Assembly: GCF_000734965.1 (NCBI RefSeq)
Contig: NZ_JMTB01000070.1
Coordinates: 1-44,094 of the forward strand
Direction: 5' to 3'
DNA from: Trabulsiella guamensis ATCC 49490
GTDB taxonomy: Bacteria > Pseudomonadota > Gammaproteobacteria > Enterobacterales > Enterobacteriaceae
Length of the DNA stretch: 44,094 bases
Shown here: piece after piece, positions 1 to 10,600 of the stretch
Layout of the letters: every line of letters begins with the position of its first letter
Position numbering within the stretch: position 1 is the first letter of the stretch
Translations under genes and position numbers: made by a program
The notes under the pieces: model-generated
Databases searched by the model: none
Told to the model about the DNA's origin: nothing
Seen by the model: the letters and a program-made list of their open reading frames with translations, nothing else

Positions 1-7
1 AACCCCT

Positions 8-41
8 GACTCCATCATATGACTCTATGGTATGACTCCAT
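8..41. repeat. Three short direct repeats at the start of the mobilization region
   Basis: Three copies of TGACTCYAT lie at 8-16, 20-28 and 33-41, about one helical turn apart. The spacing suits binding by a dimeric DNA-binding protein such as the ribbon-helix-helix protein encoded at 304-498. They may belong to an oriT or an auto-regulatory operator. That role is inferred; no nick site could be recognised. Confidence 0.4.
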
Positions 42-213
42 GATTCAGGCAATGCAAATGGTGTCAGTCACCATAAGCAGAATGCACAAAAAAAGCCGCT
101 CTTATGTGTTCGCGGCGGCTCAGTCGTTATCACCGGGCATGACTGAATTATGGTTAATTGCCCGGTATCCCCTGGTGTTGTGCTGGTTCTGTCTGACCGC
201 ACAGATTAGTTAT

Positions 214-227
214 GCACTATATAGTGC
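214..227. promoter_or_regulatory. 14-bp perfect palindrome upstream of the ribbon-helix-helix gene
   Basis: GCACTATATAGTGC is a perfect palindrome about 80 bp upstream of the small DNA-binding protein gene. Ribbon-helix-helix dimers often bind such sites, so it could be an operator or an oriT binding site. There is no direct evidence of function. Confidence 0.3.
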
Positions 228-303
228 CTATATGCAACCACTTTATTCTTGTTTGCAGCCGTTTACACTATCTGCCATCTCATACAAACTGACTGGCAGG
301 TTT

Positions 304-498
304 ATGGCTGAGCCTTATCTGAAAAACCGGACCCGCTTCACCTCATCACTGGATAATCCCCTGGTGCCACGCTTCAGTGAGCTGGCACGGGTTACCCGCA
401 TTCCCAAAAGTCGTCTGCTGGATGAGGCGATTACGGACCTGCTCATCAAACACGGAATGACCGTCCCCGACGACAATAAACAAACTGAAACAGACTGA
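304..498 (+). CDS. Small ribbon-helix-helix DNA-binding protein, likely mobilization accessory
   Basis: A 64-residue protein whose central part (about residues 10-50) fits a ribbon-helix-helix fold: a short strand, then two helices with an IPKSRLLDEAI-type second helix. The open frame extends much further upstream, but the upstream residues look random and the ATG at 304 gives a compact domain, so that start was chosen. The Shine-Dalgarno sequence is weak. A strong terminator follows at 536-577, and the coupling protein and relaxase genes come next on the same strand. Such proteins commonly bind oriT and help the relaxase, or repress the mobilization operon. The family assignment is by pattern only, and it could simply be a repressor. 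Confidence 0.55.
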   Translation: MAEPYLKNRTRFTSSLDNPLVPRFSELARVTRIPKSRLLDEAITDLLIKHGMTVPDDNKQTETD

Positions 499-535
499 CT
501 TCTTCCTCAGTAATACCGCCACAATCATTTCTGCT

Positions 536-577
536 CCCGTCGTCAGAATACGCTGACGACGGGTGTTTTATCTTTTT
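536..577 (+). terminator. Intrinsic terminator after the ribbon-helix-helix gene
   Basis: An 11-bp perfect stem (536-546 with 553-563, loop AATACG) is followed by a T-rich tract to 577. It separates the small regulator from mobB, so mobB probably has its own promoter in 578-670. Confidence 0.75.
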
Positions 578-684
578 AAAACCGGCTGATACCGGTTAAT
601 CAGGCTCCACTTTTTATTCCTGCTGAAGTTAATTCCAGCCTTTTCCTTCCCCTGTTTCATTATTATCCTGACGGAGTGAATATA

Positions 685-2415
685 ATGAACCCGCAACTCA
701 TGCATAAACTGAATGTCATCGCAGATGGCTTTTCATTATTCCTGCTATGGCTGCAAAACAACCCATTCATTCTTTCCCTTCTTGCCGGACTGACACTGCC
801 GTTTATCTTTCATCTGCCACGAGAGGAAAGACAGAATGCCCCCTTCTGGCTTAAATTAACGGCAAGTCTGTCCATCTTTGTGTTTATCTTTGGTACACTG
901 TCTCCACTCACATTGCAGGGACTGAGTTATTTTTTCAGCATACTGGATAACACGGTTATTTTTGATATACCGCTCTGGATACTGACCATACTATTTACGG
1001 CTGCGGGATTATGTTTTCACATCACCGCCCGCCGTATGGTTGCCGGAGAAATTGATACGCTGAAACACCGTCTGATAAAAAAGAGTAAACTGGAAAGAAA
1101 TACCCGTACGGATGTGCGTGACGTAAGGGACATGTTGCCTGACAGCGTGGAATATGATCCGCTGGAATACATTGACCTCAGCCGTGGCGTGTTTATCGGT
1201 CTGGATAATGACGACCAGCCGCAATATATCTCCGTCAGGGAATTTCAGTCCCAGCACGCTGATATTATCGGCACCACTGGCTCCGGCAAAGGCATTGGAG
1301 CAACGATACTGTTGTATCAGGCCATTCTGCTAAATGAAGCCGTTTTTGTCGAAGATCCGAAAAATGATGAATGGGCACCACACGTATTAAGAAAAGCCTG
1401 CGAACAGGCCGGAAAGCCATTTTATATTGTTGACCTGAATAACCTCAGTTTTCAGCTCGACCTGCTGGCAGACATTTCACATGAACAGCTTGAAGAACTG
1501 TTCAATGCCGGATTCAGCCTGTCCAAAAAAGGCGAAGGAGCAGACTTCTACCGCATCGCTGACCGCCGGGCAGCCAGAAAAACCTCTGCCATTTATGAAT
1601 CAGGAATGACACTTCGTGAGTTGTTTGACAGCGATTTTGTCAAATCCCTTCAGGAAACCACCCCCGCCTTTTACGGCGAACTGGAGGAAATTGCGCTGGT
1701 GAATGCCATCAATGCCCGCAATGGCCTCTCACTGAAGCGGATTTTCGATGAAGGCGGATGCTGCTACATCATCGGCTCCATGCGCAACCAGAAAATCATC
1801 TCCGCCCAGCGGATGATTTTAACCCGTCTCATCCAGATCGCCGAAACCCGTGACCGGATTGGCAGTAAACCGCGCCCGGTGGCAATACTGCTTGATGAAC
1901 TCAAGTATCACCTTTCACGCCCGGCGCTGGAGGGGCTCGGGGCCGCCAGGGATAAACAGGTTCATATCATTATGGCGCATCAGTCCATCAAGGATTTATA
2001 TGACTGCCCGGCTGACCTGGAAGGTGACGCCGTGGCCGGTTCAGTGATTGAAAACTGCAAGTTCATGCTGGTGTATTGTCTGCGTGACCCGGACACCGCT
2101 GAATGGGTGGCGCGAATGACCGGCTCCATTCTCGTCGATGACGAAATGCGCAAGGTCAGAACCGATATGTCACTGACTGAGACAGTGGAAACGGACCGGA
2201 TGATCCGCCAGGCAGAACGTTACTTCATTGATAGTAATATGCTGCTGAACCTGCCGCCATTTGTGGGTTTTGTGTTCACACAAAACCAGCTCGCAAGAGC
2301 GACAAAGATGGCGCATATCCGTGTGCAAAAACAGTATCTCCGCCTGATGAATTTTGACACGCCACTCTCAGTCCAGCCCGAAAATGAGGATTCAGCCCCT
2401 TCAGCCAGCCTGTAA
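685..2415 (+). CDS. mobB: MobB-like type IV coupling protein (VirD4/TraD superfamily)
   Basis: An inner-membrane ATPase expected to link the relaxosome to a type IV secretion channel. The N-terminus has several hydrophobic segments (roughly residues 15-45, 58-80 and 95-115). The ATPase domain follows, with a Walker A motif GTTGSGKG at about residues 196-203 and a Walker B-like ILLDEL further on. The frame could begin at a GTG at 676, but the GGAG at 673-676 is correctly spaced for the ATG at 685, so that start was used (576 residues). The gene lies 21 bp before a MOBC-type relaxase gene, the same order as mobB-mobC of CloDF13, where MobB is the coupling protein. Other mating-pair genes are absent here, so transfer would need a helper channel from elsewhere. 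Confidence 0.85.
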   Translation: MNPQLMHKLNVIADGFSLFLLWLQNNPFILSLLAGLTLPFIFHLPREERQNAPFWLKLTASLSIFVFIFGTLSPLTLQGLSYFFSILDNTVIFDIPLWILTILFTAAGLCFHITARRMVAGEIDTLKHRLIKKSKLERNTRTDVRDVRDMLPDSVEYDPLEYIDLSRGVFIGLDNDDQPQYISVREFQSQHADIIGTTGSGKGIGATILLYQAILLNEAVFVEDPKNDEWAPHVLRKACEQAGKPFYIVDLNNLSFQLDLLADISHEQLEELFNAGFSLSKKGEGADFYRIADRRAARKTSAIYESGMTLRELFDSDFVKSLQETTPAFYGELEEIALVNAINARNGLSLKRIFDEGGCCYIIGSMRNQKIISAQRMILTRLIQIAETRDRIGSKPRPVAILLDELKYHLSRPALEGLGAARDKQVHIIMAHQSIKDLYDCPADLEGDAVAGSVIENCKFMLVYCLRDPDTAEWVARMTGSILVDDEMRKVRTDMSLTETVETDRMIRQAERYFIDSNMLLNLPPFVGFVFTQNQLARATKMAHIRVQKQYLRLMNFDTPLSVQPENEDSAPSASL

Positions 2416-2436
2416 GCCAGACTTTATGGAGACGAT

Positions 2437-3189
2437 ATGCTGATACACAATCCATCCGAAAGAAAAAAGATCGCAGATGCCAGAATGCTGACGTTACTGA
2501 ACTTTCTGAAAGACGAAACCTGGTCGGATTTCAGCACGTTGAGAAGAAAACTGGGATTCAGCGATTCTGCTCACAGCCCACTGTACAAATTACTTAACAA
2601 GGCAATTCAGGACGGACTCATCATCAAACATGTCATCCCTGAGACAACGAGAAAAACCGCACTATGGGGGATCACCATGCAGGGATTATCCCGAGTGGTG
2701 ACACAGGATGACCCGGTATTCCCGGCATACTTTGAACCCAGTAAGCTCAGCTACCAGACGCTGCACCATCATCTCTTTAATCAACGGATACGTCTCGCGC
2801 TTGAGGATAAAGGTGGCAACAACTGGTGCAACGGTGACCGTAAAGCGTTTGCGGTACGTTTTCCCGGTGTCAGACATCGTCCCGATGGTGTCATCACACT
2901 CAGCAACGGAGCCATCGTCGCCGTGGAGGCTGAACGAACCCTGAAAACCCGCGCCCGTTATATCAACATCATCAGCAGCCATCTGTCCGCTATCGATGCG
3001 GGATACTGGCATTACGCCGTATACGCGACCCCGAACGAAACAACCAGGGAATCACTGAAGAGGCTGTTTGACGGTATCAGAACAGTAGAACGAAAGAACA
3101 TCCCTGTACCATTTTCAGGACGGAACCGGGAACGTTTTTTGCTGCGAACTGTTGACGAACTGGAACGCAGTACACCAGAAAATAGCTAA
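2437..3189 (+). CDS. mobC: MobC-like relaxase, MOBC family (Replic_Relax)
   Basis: A 250-residue protein close in size to CloDF13 MobC. It starts with a winged-helix-like DNA-binding part (about residues 10-90) and ends with the nuclease part. This family is related to PD-(D/E)xK restriction nucleases rather than HUH relaxases. Matching residues are visible: D150 in RPDGVI, E164 and E166 in VAVEAERT, and K170. A histidine cluster at 110-112 may also be important. The ATG at 2437 follows GGAGACGAT. It sits directly behind mobB and is probably co-transcribed with it. It should nick oriT, which is expected upstream in 1-680, and pass the strand to MobB. Family assignment is confident; the exact nick site is unknown. 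Confidence 0.85.
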   Translation: MLIHNPSERKKIADARMLTLLNFLKDETWSDFSTLRRKLGFSDSAHSPLYKLLNKAIQDGLIIKHVIPETTRKTALWGITMQGLSRVVTQDDPVFPAYFEPSKLSYQTLHHHLFNQRIRLALEDKGGNNWCNGDRKAFAVRFPGVRHRPDGVITLSNGAIVAVEAERTLKTRARYINIISSHLSAIDAGYWHYAVYATPNETTRESLKRLFDGIRTVERKNIPVPFSGRNRERFLLRTVDELERSTPENS

Positions 3190-3679
3190 CCCCCGCCTTC
3201 ATGTCCTCGTGCCCGCCAACTTCCTCCCCTGCGCTCTGCTGATTTCCTGCCTGCGAAGTCTGGCCTGGCAGCGCGTGGGGCATTGTCCCCCCCCTCTCCC
3301 TGATCAGTTCCCGGCTATACCGCAGTGTGTTTTTTTTAAGTCCGTGCCGTCGCCTCCATGCGCTCCGCGCATAAAACCAACAGAGTATAGTATCCTTTAC
3401 GCAATCACAGGGGATTCTCATTGCCGTTTTCGTATTACGGTCTTATTCATACCAATTGAACATGTGATCAATTAAGATAATGCAGTGTAATATAAGCTGT
3501 AACCACTTCAGAACACAGTACAATTCGTGGTGCGATGCAATCTCACCATACATAAAGAGCACGAAAATCAGGAACCTCTGGTATCTGTGGCAGGCACTGA
3601 CCTTCGAACCGTTCAGTGTTATGATTTGCCACTAAATTATCACCGCCCCTTGATGAGCCAGATAACAGGAAATTTGACC
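3190..3679. other. Non-coding gap between mobC and the restriction operon
   Basis: About 490 bp with no convincing gene. The first half is C-rich with homopolymer runs (for example CCCCCCCC around 3290 and TTTTTTTT around 3335). The second half is AT-rich and must hold the hsdM promoter. The hsdM frame is open back to 3527, but those extra residues do not resemble the family. Confidence 0.6.
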
Positions 3680-5236
3680 ATGACAAGTACTCAGCAACGT
3701 GCCGCTCTACAACGCCAGATCTGGCAAATCGCCAATGAGGTGCGGGGAGCTGTGGATGGATGGGATTTTAAACAATACGTTCTGGGTTCCCTGTTTTACC
3801 GCTTTATCAGCGAAAACTTTGCCAGTTACATTGAAGCTGGCGATGACGATGTAAAATATGCAACGCTTCCCGATACGGTCATTACATCTGAACTCAGAGA
3901 TGATGCGATCAGAACTAAAGGTTACTTCATTTACCCGAACGATCTGTTTGTAAATGTTGTGAATAATGCCGAAGAAAACGAGAACCTGAACACTGATTTA
4001 GCAGATATATTCGCCGCAATTGAAGCATCGGCCAGTGGATATCCTTCAGAGCAGGATATCAAGGGACTGTTTGCTGATTTTGATACAACCAGTAATCGCC
4101 TTGGTAATACGGTTAAGGAAAAAAATGCACGTTTAACCGCCGTACTAAAAGGCGTGGCAGCGCTTGACCTTGGCGATTTTGAAGGCAACCATATAGACCT
4201 GTTTGGTGATGCCTATGAATTTCTTATCTCCAACTATGCCGCCAATGCCGGTAAATCAGGTGGTGAGTTTTTCACTCCACAGTACGTGTCAAAACTGATT
4301 GCGCAACTGGCGATGCATAACCAGACCAGTGTCAATAAAATATATGATCCGGCCTGTGGTTCCGGCTCCTTGTTGTTGCAGGCCAAAAAGCATTTTGACG
4401 CCCATATCATCGAAGACGGTTTTTTTGGGCAGGAGATCAACCATACCACCTATAACCTTGCTCGTATGAACATGTTTTTACATAACATTAACTACGACAA
4501 GTTCAATATCCAGTTGGGTAATACCCTCACTGAGCCATATTTTATTGATGACAAACCCTTCGACGCTATCGTATCTAATCCACCTTATTCGGTGAAATGG
4601 AAAGGTTCAGATGATCCCACATTGATTAACGATGACCGTTTTGCTCCGGCAGGCGTTTTAGCACCGAAGTCCAAAGCCGATTTTGCTTTTGTGCTGCATG
4701 CGCTGAGTTATCTCTCAGGAAAGGGTCGCGCGGCTATCGTCTGTTTTCCAGGAATTTTTTACAGGAGTGGAGCAGAACAGAAGATTCGCCAGTATCTGGT
4801 AAAAAACAACTTTGTTGAAACTGTAATTTCACTGGCCCCGAATCTGTTTTATGGCACCACTATTGCTGTCAATATTCTGGTGCTCTCAAAACATAAAACC
4901 GATACCAGCATTCAGTTCATTGACGCCAGCGGATTGTTTAAAAAAGAAACCAATAACAACATTCTGACCGACAGGCATATTAAAGACATCATGCAAGTAT
5001 TCGACAACAAAGCTGATGTTGAACACTTTGCGAAAAATGTTCCATTCGAACACATTGAAACCAATGACTACAACCTGTCTGTCAGCAGTTATATTGAAGC
5101 GAAAGATACCCGTGAAATTGTCAATATCGCTGAACTAAATGCTGAGCTTAAAATTACTGTCAGAAAAATTGACCAGTTGCGCAAAGATATTGATGCAATT
5201 GTCGCAGAAATTGAAGGAAATGAGGTTCAGTTATGA
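3680..5236 (+). CDS. hsdM: Type I restriction-modification methyltransferase subunit HsdM (type IC)
   Basis: The adenine-N6 methyltransferase subunit of a type I restriction enzyme. It forms M2S with HsdS and supplies the protective methylation. The AdoMet-binding motif DPACGSGS starts at about residue 223 and the catalytic NPPY spans residues 300-303. The open frame begins at 3527, but the ATG at 3680 has AGGAA eight bases upstream and gives 518 residues, the length typical of EcoR124-type (IC) HsdM. The stop overlaps the hsdS start by 4 bp (ATGA), which implies translational coupling. The layout M-S-prrC-R matches the E. coli prr locus. Confidence 0.95.
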   Translation: MTSTQQRAALQRQIWQIANEVRGAVDGWDFKQYVLGSLFYRFISENFASYIEAGDDDVKYATLPDTVITSELRDDAIRTKGYFIYPNDLFVNVVNNAEENENLNTDLADIFAAIEASASGYPSEQDIKGLFADFDTTSNRLGNTVKEKNARLTAVLKGVAALDLGDFEGNHIDLFGDAYEFLISNYAANAGKSGGEFFTPQYVSKLIAQLAMHNQTSVNKIYDPACGSGSLLLQAKKHFDAHIIEDGFFGQEINHTTYNLARMNMFLHNINYDKFNIQLGNTLTEPYFIDDKPFDAIVSNPPYSVKWKGSDDPTLINDDRFAPAGVLAPKSKADFAFVLHALSYLSGKGRAAIVCFPGIFYRSGAEQKIRQYLVKNNFVETVISLAPNLFYGTTIAVNILVLSKHKTDTSIQFIDASGLFKKETNNNILTDRHIKDIMQVFDNKADVEHFAKNVPFEHIETNDYNLSVSSYIEAKDTREIVNIAELNAELKITVRKIDQLRKDIDAIVAEIEGNEVQL

Positions 5237-6462
5237 GTGTGGCAGGTTATCTGGAAAAGCTGTTGAATGGGGCTGAGATTGAATGGATGGCTCTTGAAAA
5301 TGTTGTTGAGCTTAAACGAGGTAGAAGACTGGTCAAAAGCCAGCTTGAATCAGAGGGGAAGTTCGCTGTTTATCAAAACAGTATGACACCTTTGGGTTAT
5401 TACCATCAGAGTAACACAAACCCTGATACGACTTTTATAATTTGCGCTGGTGCCGCAGGAGAAATTGGTTACAGTTCTAGTCCATTTTGGGCTGCTGATG
5501 ACGTCTACTATGTCGCTTCAGTTGATCTATTAAACAATAAATTTTTATATCATTACTTACTATCACAAAAAAACAAAATTTTATCTCAGGTCCGTAGAGC
5601 CAGTATTCCACGCTTATCGAAAACAGCGCTGGATAAATTATATGTTCCTGTACCCTGCCCGAATAACTCAGAAAAATCCTTTGCCATCCAGTCTGAAATC
5701 GTACGTATTCTGGACGCATTTACCGCCCTTACAGCAGAGCTTACAGCAGAGCTTAATGCACGCCAAAAACAATACAACTATTATCGTGATTTATTGTTGA
5801 CTTTTGACGGGCAGTCGGGCAGTCGGGCAGTCGGGCAGGTAGAGGTTAAATGGAAAATGCTGAGAGAAATAGGCGAATTTATCCGTGGAAAACGTTTTAC
5901 CAAAGCGGACTATGCTGATAACGGCGTAAGTGTTATACATTATGGTGACATTTACACTAAATATGGTATTTCAACCACCCAAGCCCTCAACCGAGTCAGG
6001 GCTGATATGGCATCCTCACTACGTTATGCCCAACCTGGGGACATTATAATAACCGATGTGGGAGAAACAGTTGAAGATGTTGGTAAAGCTGTTGCGTGGC
6101 TTGGGAACAACAAAGTTGCGATCCACGATCACTGCTATGCATTCCGCCACACAATGAATCCAAAGTTTGTCTCTTATTACATGCAGACAACCTCATTCAT
6201 TGCAGAGAAAGCAAAATATATAGCCCGAACCAAAGTCAAAACACTCTTGGTTAATAATTATTCAAAAATAGCCATCCCCGTCCCACCAGTCGAAGAACAA
6301 GACCGAATTGTCACTATACTGGACAAGTTCGATGCTCTGACGAACTCGATTACAGTAGGCTTACCACGCGAAATTGAGCTTCGGCAAAAACAGTATGAGT
6401 ACTATCGCGATATGCTCCTGAGTTTCCCACAACCAGAGCAAGACGTAACCACTGGAGCATAA
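5233..6462 (+). CDS. hsdS: Type I restriction-modification specificity subunit HsdS (type IC)
   Basis: It gives the complex its DNA sequence specificity. The first target-recognition domain spans about residues 1-150, followed by a conserved helical spacer (about 150-195) containing two TAEL repeats and a [12 protein letters not shown] segment. The second target-recognition domain is about 205-350, and a second conserved helix follows with the related [12 protein letters not shown]. Two TAEL copies are the EcoR124I state; EcoR124II has three and recognises a site one base longer. Just after the spacer lies an 8-bp repeat whose unit is not a multiple of three. Loss of one unit would stop translation at 202 residues and gain of one at 205, leaving a half-subunit. 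The recognition sequence cannot be read from the protein. Confidence 0.95.
   Translation: MSVAGYLEKLLNGAEIEWMALENVVELKRGRRLVKSQLESEGKFAVYQNSMTPLGYYHQSNTNPDTTFIICAGAAGEIGYSSSPFWAADDVYYVASVDLLNNKFLYHYLLSQKNKILSQVRRASIPRLSKTALDKLYVPVPCPNNSEKSFAIQSEIVRILDAFTALTAELTAELNARQKQYNYYRDLLLTFDGQSGSRAVGQVEVKWKMLREIGEFIRGKRFTKADYADNGVSVIHYGDIYTKYGISTTQALNRVRADMASSLRYAQPGDIIITDVGETVEDVGKAVAWLGNNKVAIHDHCYAFRHTMNPKFVSYYMQTTSFIAEKAKYIARTKVKTLLVNNYSKIAIPVPPVEEQDRIVTILDKFDALTNSITVGLPREIELRQKQYEYYRDMLLSFPQPEQDVTTGA
5729..5752 (+). repeat. Two 12-bp repeats encoding TAEL in the HsdS spacer
   Basis: TTACAGCAGAGC occurs twice in tandem, encoding the two TAEL units of the helical spacer. In the EcoR124 family, changing from two to three such units lengthens the non-specific gap in the recognition site by one base. 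Copy-number change here stays in frame. Confidence 0.9.
5809..5838 (+). repeat. 8-bp tandem repeat in hsdS, candidate phase-variation tract
   Basis: GGGCAGTC is present three times (5809-5816, 5817-5824, 5825-5832), followed by a partial copy GGGCAG (5833-5838). It lies between the central helical spacer and the second target-recognition domain. Three units keep the frame open. Two units lead to TAA and four to TAG within a few codons. An in-frame ATG at 5857 with AGAGG upstream could restart the second half. Confidence 0.9.
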
Positions 6463-6463
6463 A

Positions 6464-7648
6464 ATGGCAAGGACACTGGAAGATATCGCTCAGCAACTTA
6501 GTACGCCAGGAATAGTAAGAAAAACGGTTCCTGAGAGAACACGTGTGATTGAAGAAAACAGACCAGTACCAAAGGTACAACTTATCTATGCCTTTAACGG
6601 TACGGGGAAAACACGCCTGTCACGTGTTTTTAAGCAACTGATCGCACCCAAAAACGGTCATGATGGTGAGGACGAATTATTATCACGAAACAAAATTCTC
6701 TATTTCAGCGCATTTACTGAAGACCTTTTTTACTGGGATAACGACCTGGCCGGTGATGCTGAACCGAAACTAAAAATCCAGCCCAATTCATTTACAAACT
6801 GGTTACTGACATTTCTCAAAGACCAGGGACTTGATGGCAATATTGTAAGGCACTTCCAGCACTATGCAGGAGATAAGCTGACACCTCATTTCAGTCTGGA
6901 CTTCAGTGAAGTCACTTTTTCTCTTGAGCGTGGAGATGATGAGCATTCAGGTAACCTGAAAATATCTCGTGGCGAAGAAAGTAACTTTATCTGGAGTATT
7001 TTTTACACATTACTGGATCTGGTCGTGACGGTTCTCAATACCGCAGATCCCGAAGAACGTGATGACCGCCAGTTTGATGGACTGGAATACATATTTATTG
7101 ATGATCCCGTCAGTTCTCTGGATGAGAATCATTTGATTGAACTGGCTGTCAGTCTGGCCGGATTAATCAAGTCCAGTCAGTCCGCACTGAAATTTATCAT
7201 TACCACCCACAGCCCGTTGTTCTATAATGTGCTCTACAATGAACTGAACAGCAAAACCTGTTATCTCCTTGAACGATTCGACGATGGTACCTTTTCCCTG
7301 ACCGAAAAGAATGGAGACTCCAATAAAAGTTTTTCCTATCACCTGCACCTTAAAGACATTATTGAGCAGGCCATTGCCAGCAATCAGATCCAGAAATATC
7401 ATTTTACCCTGTTACGTAATCTTTACGAGAAAACTGCAAGTTTTCTGGGGTATCCAAAATGGTCAGAGCTCCTTCCTGACGATAAGCAGGCATATTTAAA
7501 CCGAATTATTCAGTTTACCAGTCATTCAACGCTGTCAAATGAAGCTGTTAACGTACCCAGCGAACCAGAAAAGAGAACCGTCGCACTGTTACTGAATCAT
7601 CTGATCACGCATTACAGTTTCTGGCAACAGGAAGAACAGAATGGTTGA
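6464..7648 (+). CDS. prrC: Anticodon nuclease PrrC (tRNA-Lys wobble cleavage)
   Basis: PrrC cuts tRNA(Lys) next to its wobble base. It is normally held inactive by the type IC restriction enzyme and released when a phage inhibits that enzyme (T4 Stp in the known case), giving suicidal exclusion. The N-terminal ATPase domain has Walker A NGTGKT (K49), an ABC-signature-like SRGEES, Walker [12 protein letters not shown] and a TTHS switch. The C-terminal nuclease part keeps the catalytic triad R318, E322 and H354, equivalent to R320, E324 and H356 of E. coli PrrC. The tRNA-recognition peptide around residues 282-292 (GDSNKSFSY) is present. The length of 394 is close to the 396 of E. coli PrrC. 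It starts one base after the hsdS stop and overlaps hsdR by 8 bp. All key residues are intact, so it is probably active. Confidence 0.95.
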   Translation: MARTLEDIAQQLSTPGIVRKTVPERTRVIEENRPVPKVQLIYAFNGTGKTRLSRVFKQLIAPKNGHDGEDELLSRNKILYFSAFTEDLFYWDNDLAGDAEPKLKIQPNSFTNWLLTFLKDQGLDGNIVRHFQHYAGDKLTPHFSLDFSEVTFSLERGDDEHSGNLKISRGEESNFIWSIFYTLLDLVVTVLNTADPEERDDRQFDGLEYIFIDDPVSSLDENHLIELAVSLAGLIKSSQSALKFIITTHSPLFYNVLYNELNSKTCYLLERFDDGTFSLTEKNGDSNKSFSYHLHLKDIIEQAIASNQIQKYHFTLLRNLYEKTASFLGYPKWSELLPDDKQAYLNRIIQFTSHSTLSNEAVNVPSEPEKRTVALLLNHLITHYSFWQQEEQNG

Positions 7649-10600
7649 TTATACAAACCCCATCGCAGAATCGAACCGCTTCATCGTACTCGACAGATAC
7701 ACAAGCGACTGGCAGCCTTCTGAACGCTACCAGAGCGAAAATGACCTTGAGAACGAATTTATTCAGGATTTAAAAGACCAGGGCTATGAATACCTGCCGG
7801 AGCTGAATAACCCACAGGCTTTGCTGGTCAATGTGCGTAATCAGTTACAGACCCTTAACAACATCACTTTTACAGACAGCGAATGGAAACGATTTGTTGA
7901 CACCTGGCTGGATAAGGCTGGTGACAACATTACCGATAAAACCCGCAAGATTCACGATGACTGGATACATGATTTTGTCTTTGATGATGGCCGCATACAG
8001 AATATCTATCTGCTGGATAAGAAAAATATTATCCGCAATAAAGTACAGGTGATCAGGCAGTTCGAACAGACCGGAAACCATGCCAACCGTTATGATGTCA
8101 CTATCCTGGTAAACGGGCTGCCATTAGTGCAGGTTGAACTGAAAAAACGCGGTGTGGCGATCCGGGAAGCCTTTAACCAGGTGCATCGCTACAGCAAAGA
8201 AAGTTTCAACAGTGAGCATTCCCTGTTCCGGTACCTGCAACTTTTTGTTATTTCCAATGGCACCGACACCCGTTATTTCGCTAACACAACGCGGCGCAAT
8301 AAAAACAGTTTTGATTTCACCATGAACTGGGCGAAATCCGATAATGGGCTGATCAAAGATCTGAAAGACTTTACGGCAACCTTCTTCCAGAAGCATACCC
8401 TGCTAAGCGTACTGCTTCGGTATTCAGTATTCGATGTCAGTGACACTCTTCTGGTGATGCGTCCGTATCAGATTGCCGCTACCGAGCGCATTCTCTGGAA
8501 GATCAACTGTTCGTATGAGGCGAAAAACTGGAGCACCCCCGAAAGTGGCGGTTTTATCTGGCATACCACCGGCTCAGGCAAGACCCTGACCAGTTTTAAA
8601 GCAGCACGCCTTGCAACCGCGTTGCCGTTTATTGACAAGGTCTTTTTTGTTGTGGACAGAAAAGACCTCGACTACCAGACCATGAAGGAATACCAGCGTT
8701 TCTCCCCCGACAGCGTAAACGGCTCTGAAAGCACTGCCGGGCTCCGTCGGAATCTGGACAAGGATGACAATAAAATTATTGTCACCACGATCCAGAAACT
8801 GAACAATCTAATAAAAAACGACAATGACCTGCCGGTCTATCACCAGCAGGTGGTCTTTATTTTTGATGAATGCCACCGCAGCCAGTTTGGTGAAGCGCAA
8901 AAAAACCTGAAGAAAAAGTTTAAAAAATTCTATCAGTTTGGCTTTACAGGCACCCCCATCTTCGCACAGAACGCAAGCGGAGCAGAAACTACGGCCAGCG
9001 TGTTCGGACGTGAACTGCATTCCTATGTCATTACCGACGCCATCCGCGATGAAAAAGTACTCAAGTTCAGGGTGGATTACAATGACGTTCGCCCCCGCTT
9101 TAAAGCCATTGAAACGGAACAAAATGAGAACGTGCTTAACGCAGCAGAAAACCGGGAAGCCCTTCTTCACCCGGAGCGTATCCGGGAAATCTCACAATAT
9201 ATTCTGAACAGCTTCCGGCAAAAGACTCATCGACTTCAGGCTGGTGGCGAAGGTTTTAACGCCATGTTTGCAGTCAGCAGCGTGGAAGCCGCACGACTCT
9301 ATTACGATACACTGAATAAATTACAGACTGACAGCGACAGACCGCTAAAAATCGCAACCATATTTTCCTTTGCAGCAAATGAAGAGCAGGACGCCGTAGG
9401 TGACATCCCGGATGAGAGTTTTGATGTCTCGTCCATGAATCACAGCGCCAAAGAGTTTTTAAATGCGGCGATTGCCCGTTACAACGCATTCTTTCAGACA
9501 AACTTCAGCGTGGAGGGTAACGGTTTTCAGAACTACTATCGTGACCTGGCAAAACGGGTTAAAGCTGGCGAAATTGATTTACTGATTGTGGTGGGAATGT
9601 TCCTTACAGGGTTTGATGCTCCCACGCTCAACACCCTGTATGTTGATAAAAACCTGCGCTACCACGGACTAATCCAGGCTTACTCGCGTACCAACCGTAT
9701 TTATAACGCCACCAAAACATTCGGTAATATTGTTACGTTCCGGGATCTGGAACAAGCGACAGTTGACGCTATTACCCTGTTCGGGGATAAAAATACGAAA
9801 AATGTGGTTCTGGAAAAGAGTTACAGAGAGTACATGGAGGGCTTTACTGATGAAGAGACCGGGGAGGTAAGACGCGGTTTTATGGACGTTGTGACTGAAC
9901 TGGAACAACGTTTTCCATCTCCTGATAGTATTGTCTCTGAAAAAGACAAAAAAGCGTTCGTGAAGTTATTTGGTGAATACCTGCGTGTGGAGAACATACT
10001 GCAAAACTACGATGAGTTTGCCGGGCTTAAAGCCCTTCAGAACGTGGATCTGAATGATCCTGTCGCAGTTGAAGTTTTCAAAGAGCGCTACTATCTCAAC
10101 GATGCAGATCTGGCTGAACTGCAAAGTATCAGACTCATTCCCGAGCGGAAAATCCAGGATTACCGTTCAACTTATAACGATATCCGCGACTGGCTGCGCC
10201 GTGAAAGAAAGTCTGATGAAAAAGACAAATCCACTATTGACTGGAGTGATGTCGTATTTGAAGTCGATCTGCTTAAGTCTCAGGAAATTAATCTGGATTA
10301 CATTCTCGAACTCATTTTTGAGCATAACAAAAAAAATAACGGTAAGGCAGAACTGATTGATGAGGTACGCAGGCTTATTCGCGCCAGTCTCGGCAACCGG
10401 GCCAAAGAAAGCCTGATCGTAGATTTTATAAACAAGACGGACCTTGACAAAATCAGCGATAAAACAGGCGTTATCGAGGCATTTTTTGAATTTGCACAGG
10501 TTGAGCAGCAGCGTGAAGCCCTTGAACTGATTCGTGACGAGAGTCTGAACGAGTCCGAGGCAAAACGTTATATAATAACATCACTAAAACGGGAATATGC

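Noticed and set aside
1-300. Upstream part of the long open frame beginning at 19
   Set aside because: The first 95 codons look non-coding and contain the repeats and palindrome; only the part from 304 has a recognisable domain.
2686-3475. Frames on both strands over and after mobC
   Set aside because: They overlap the well-supported MOBC relaxase or C-rich non-coding sequence and lack start signals.
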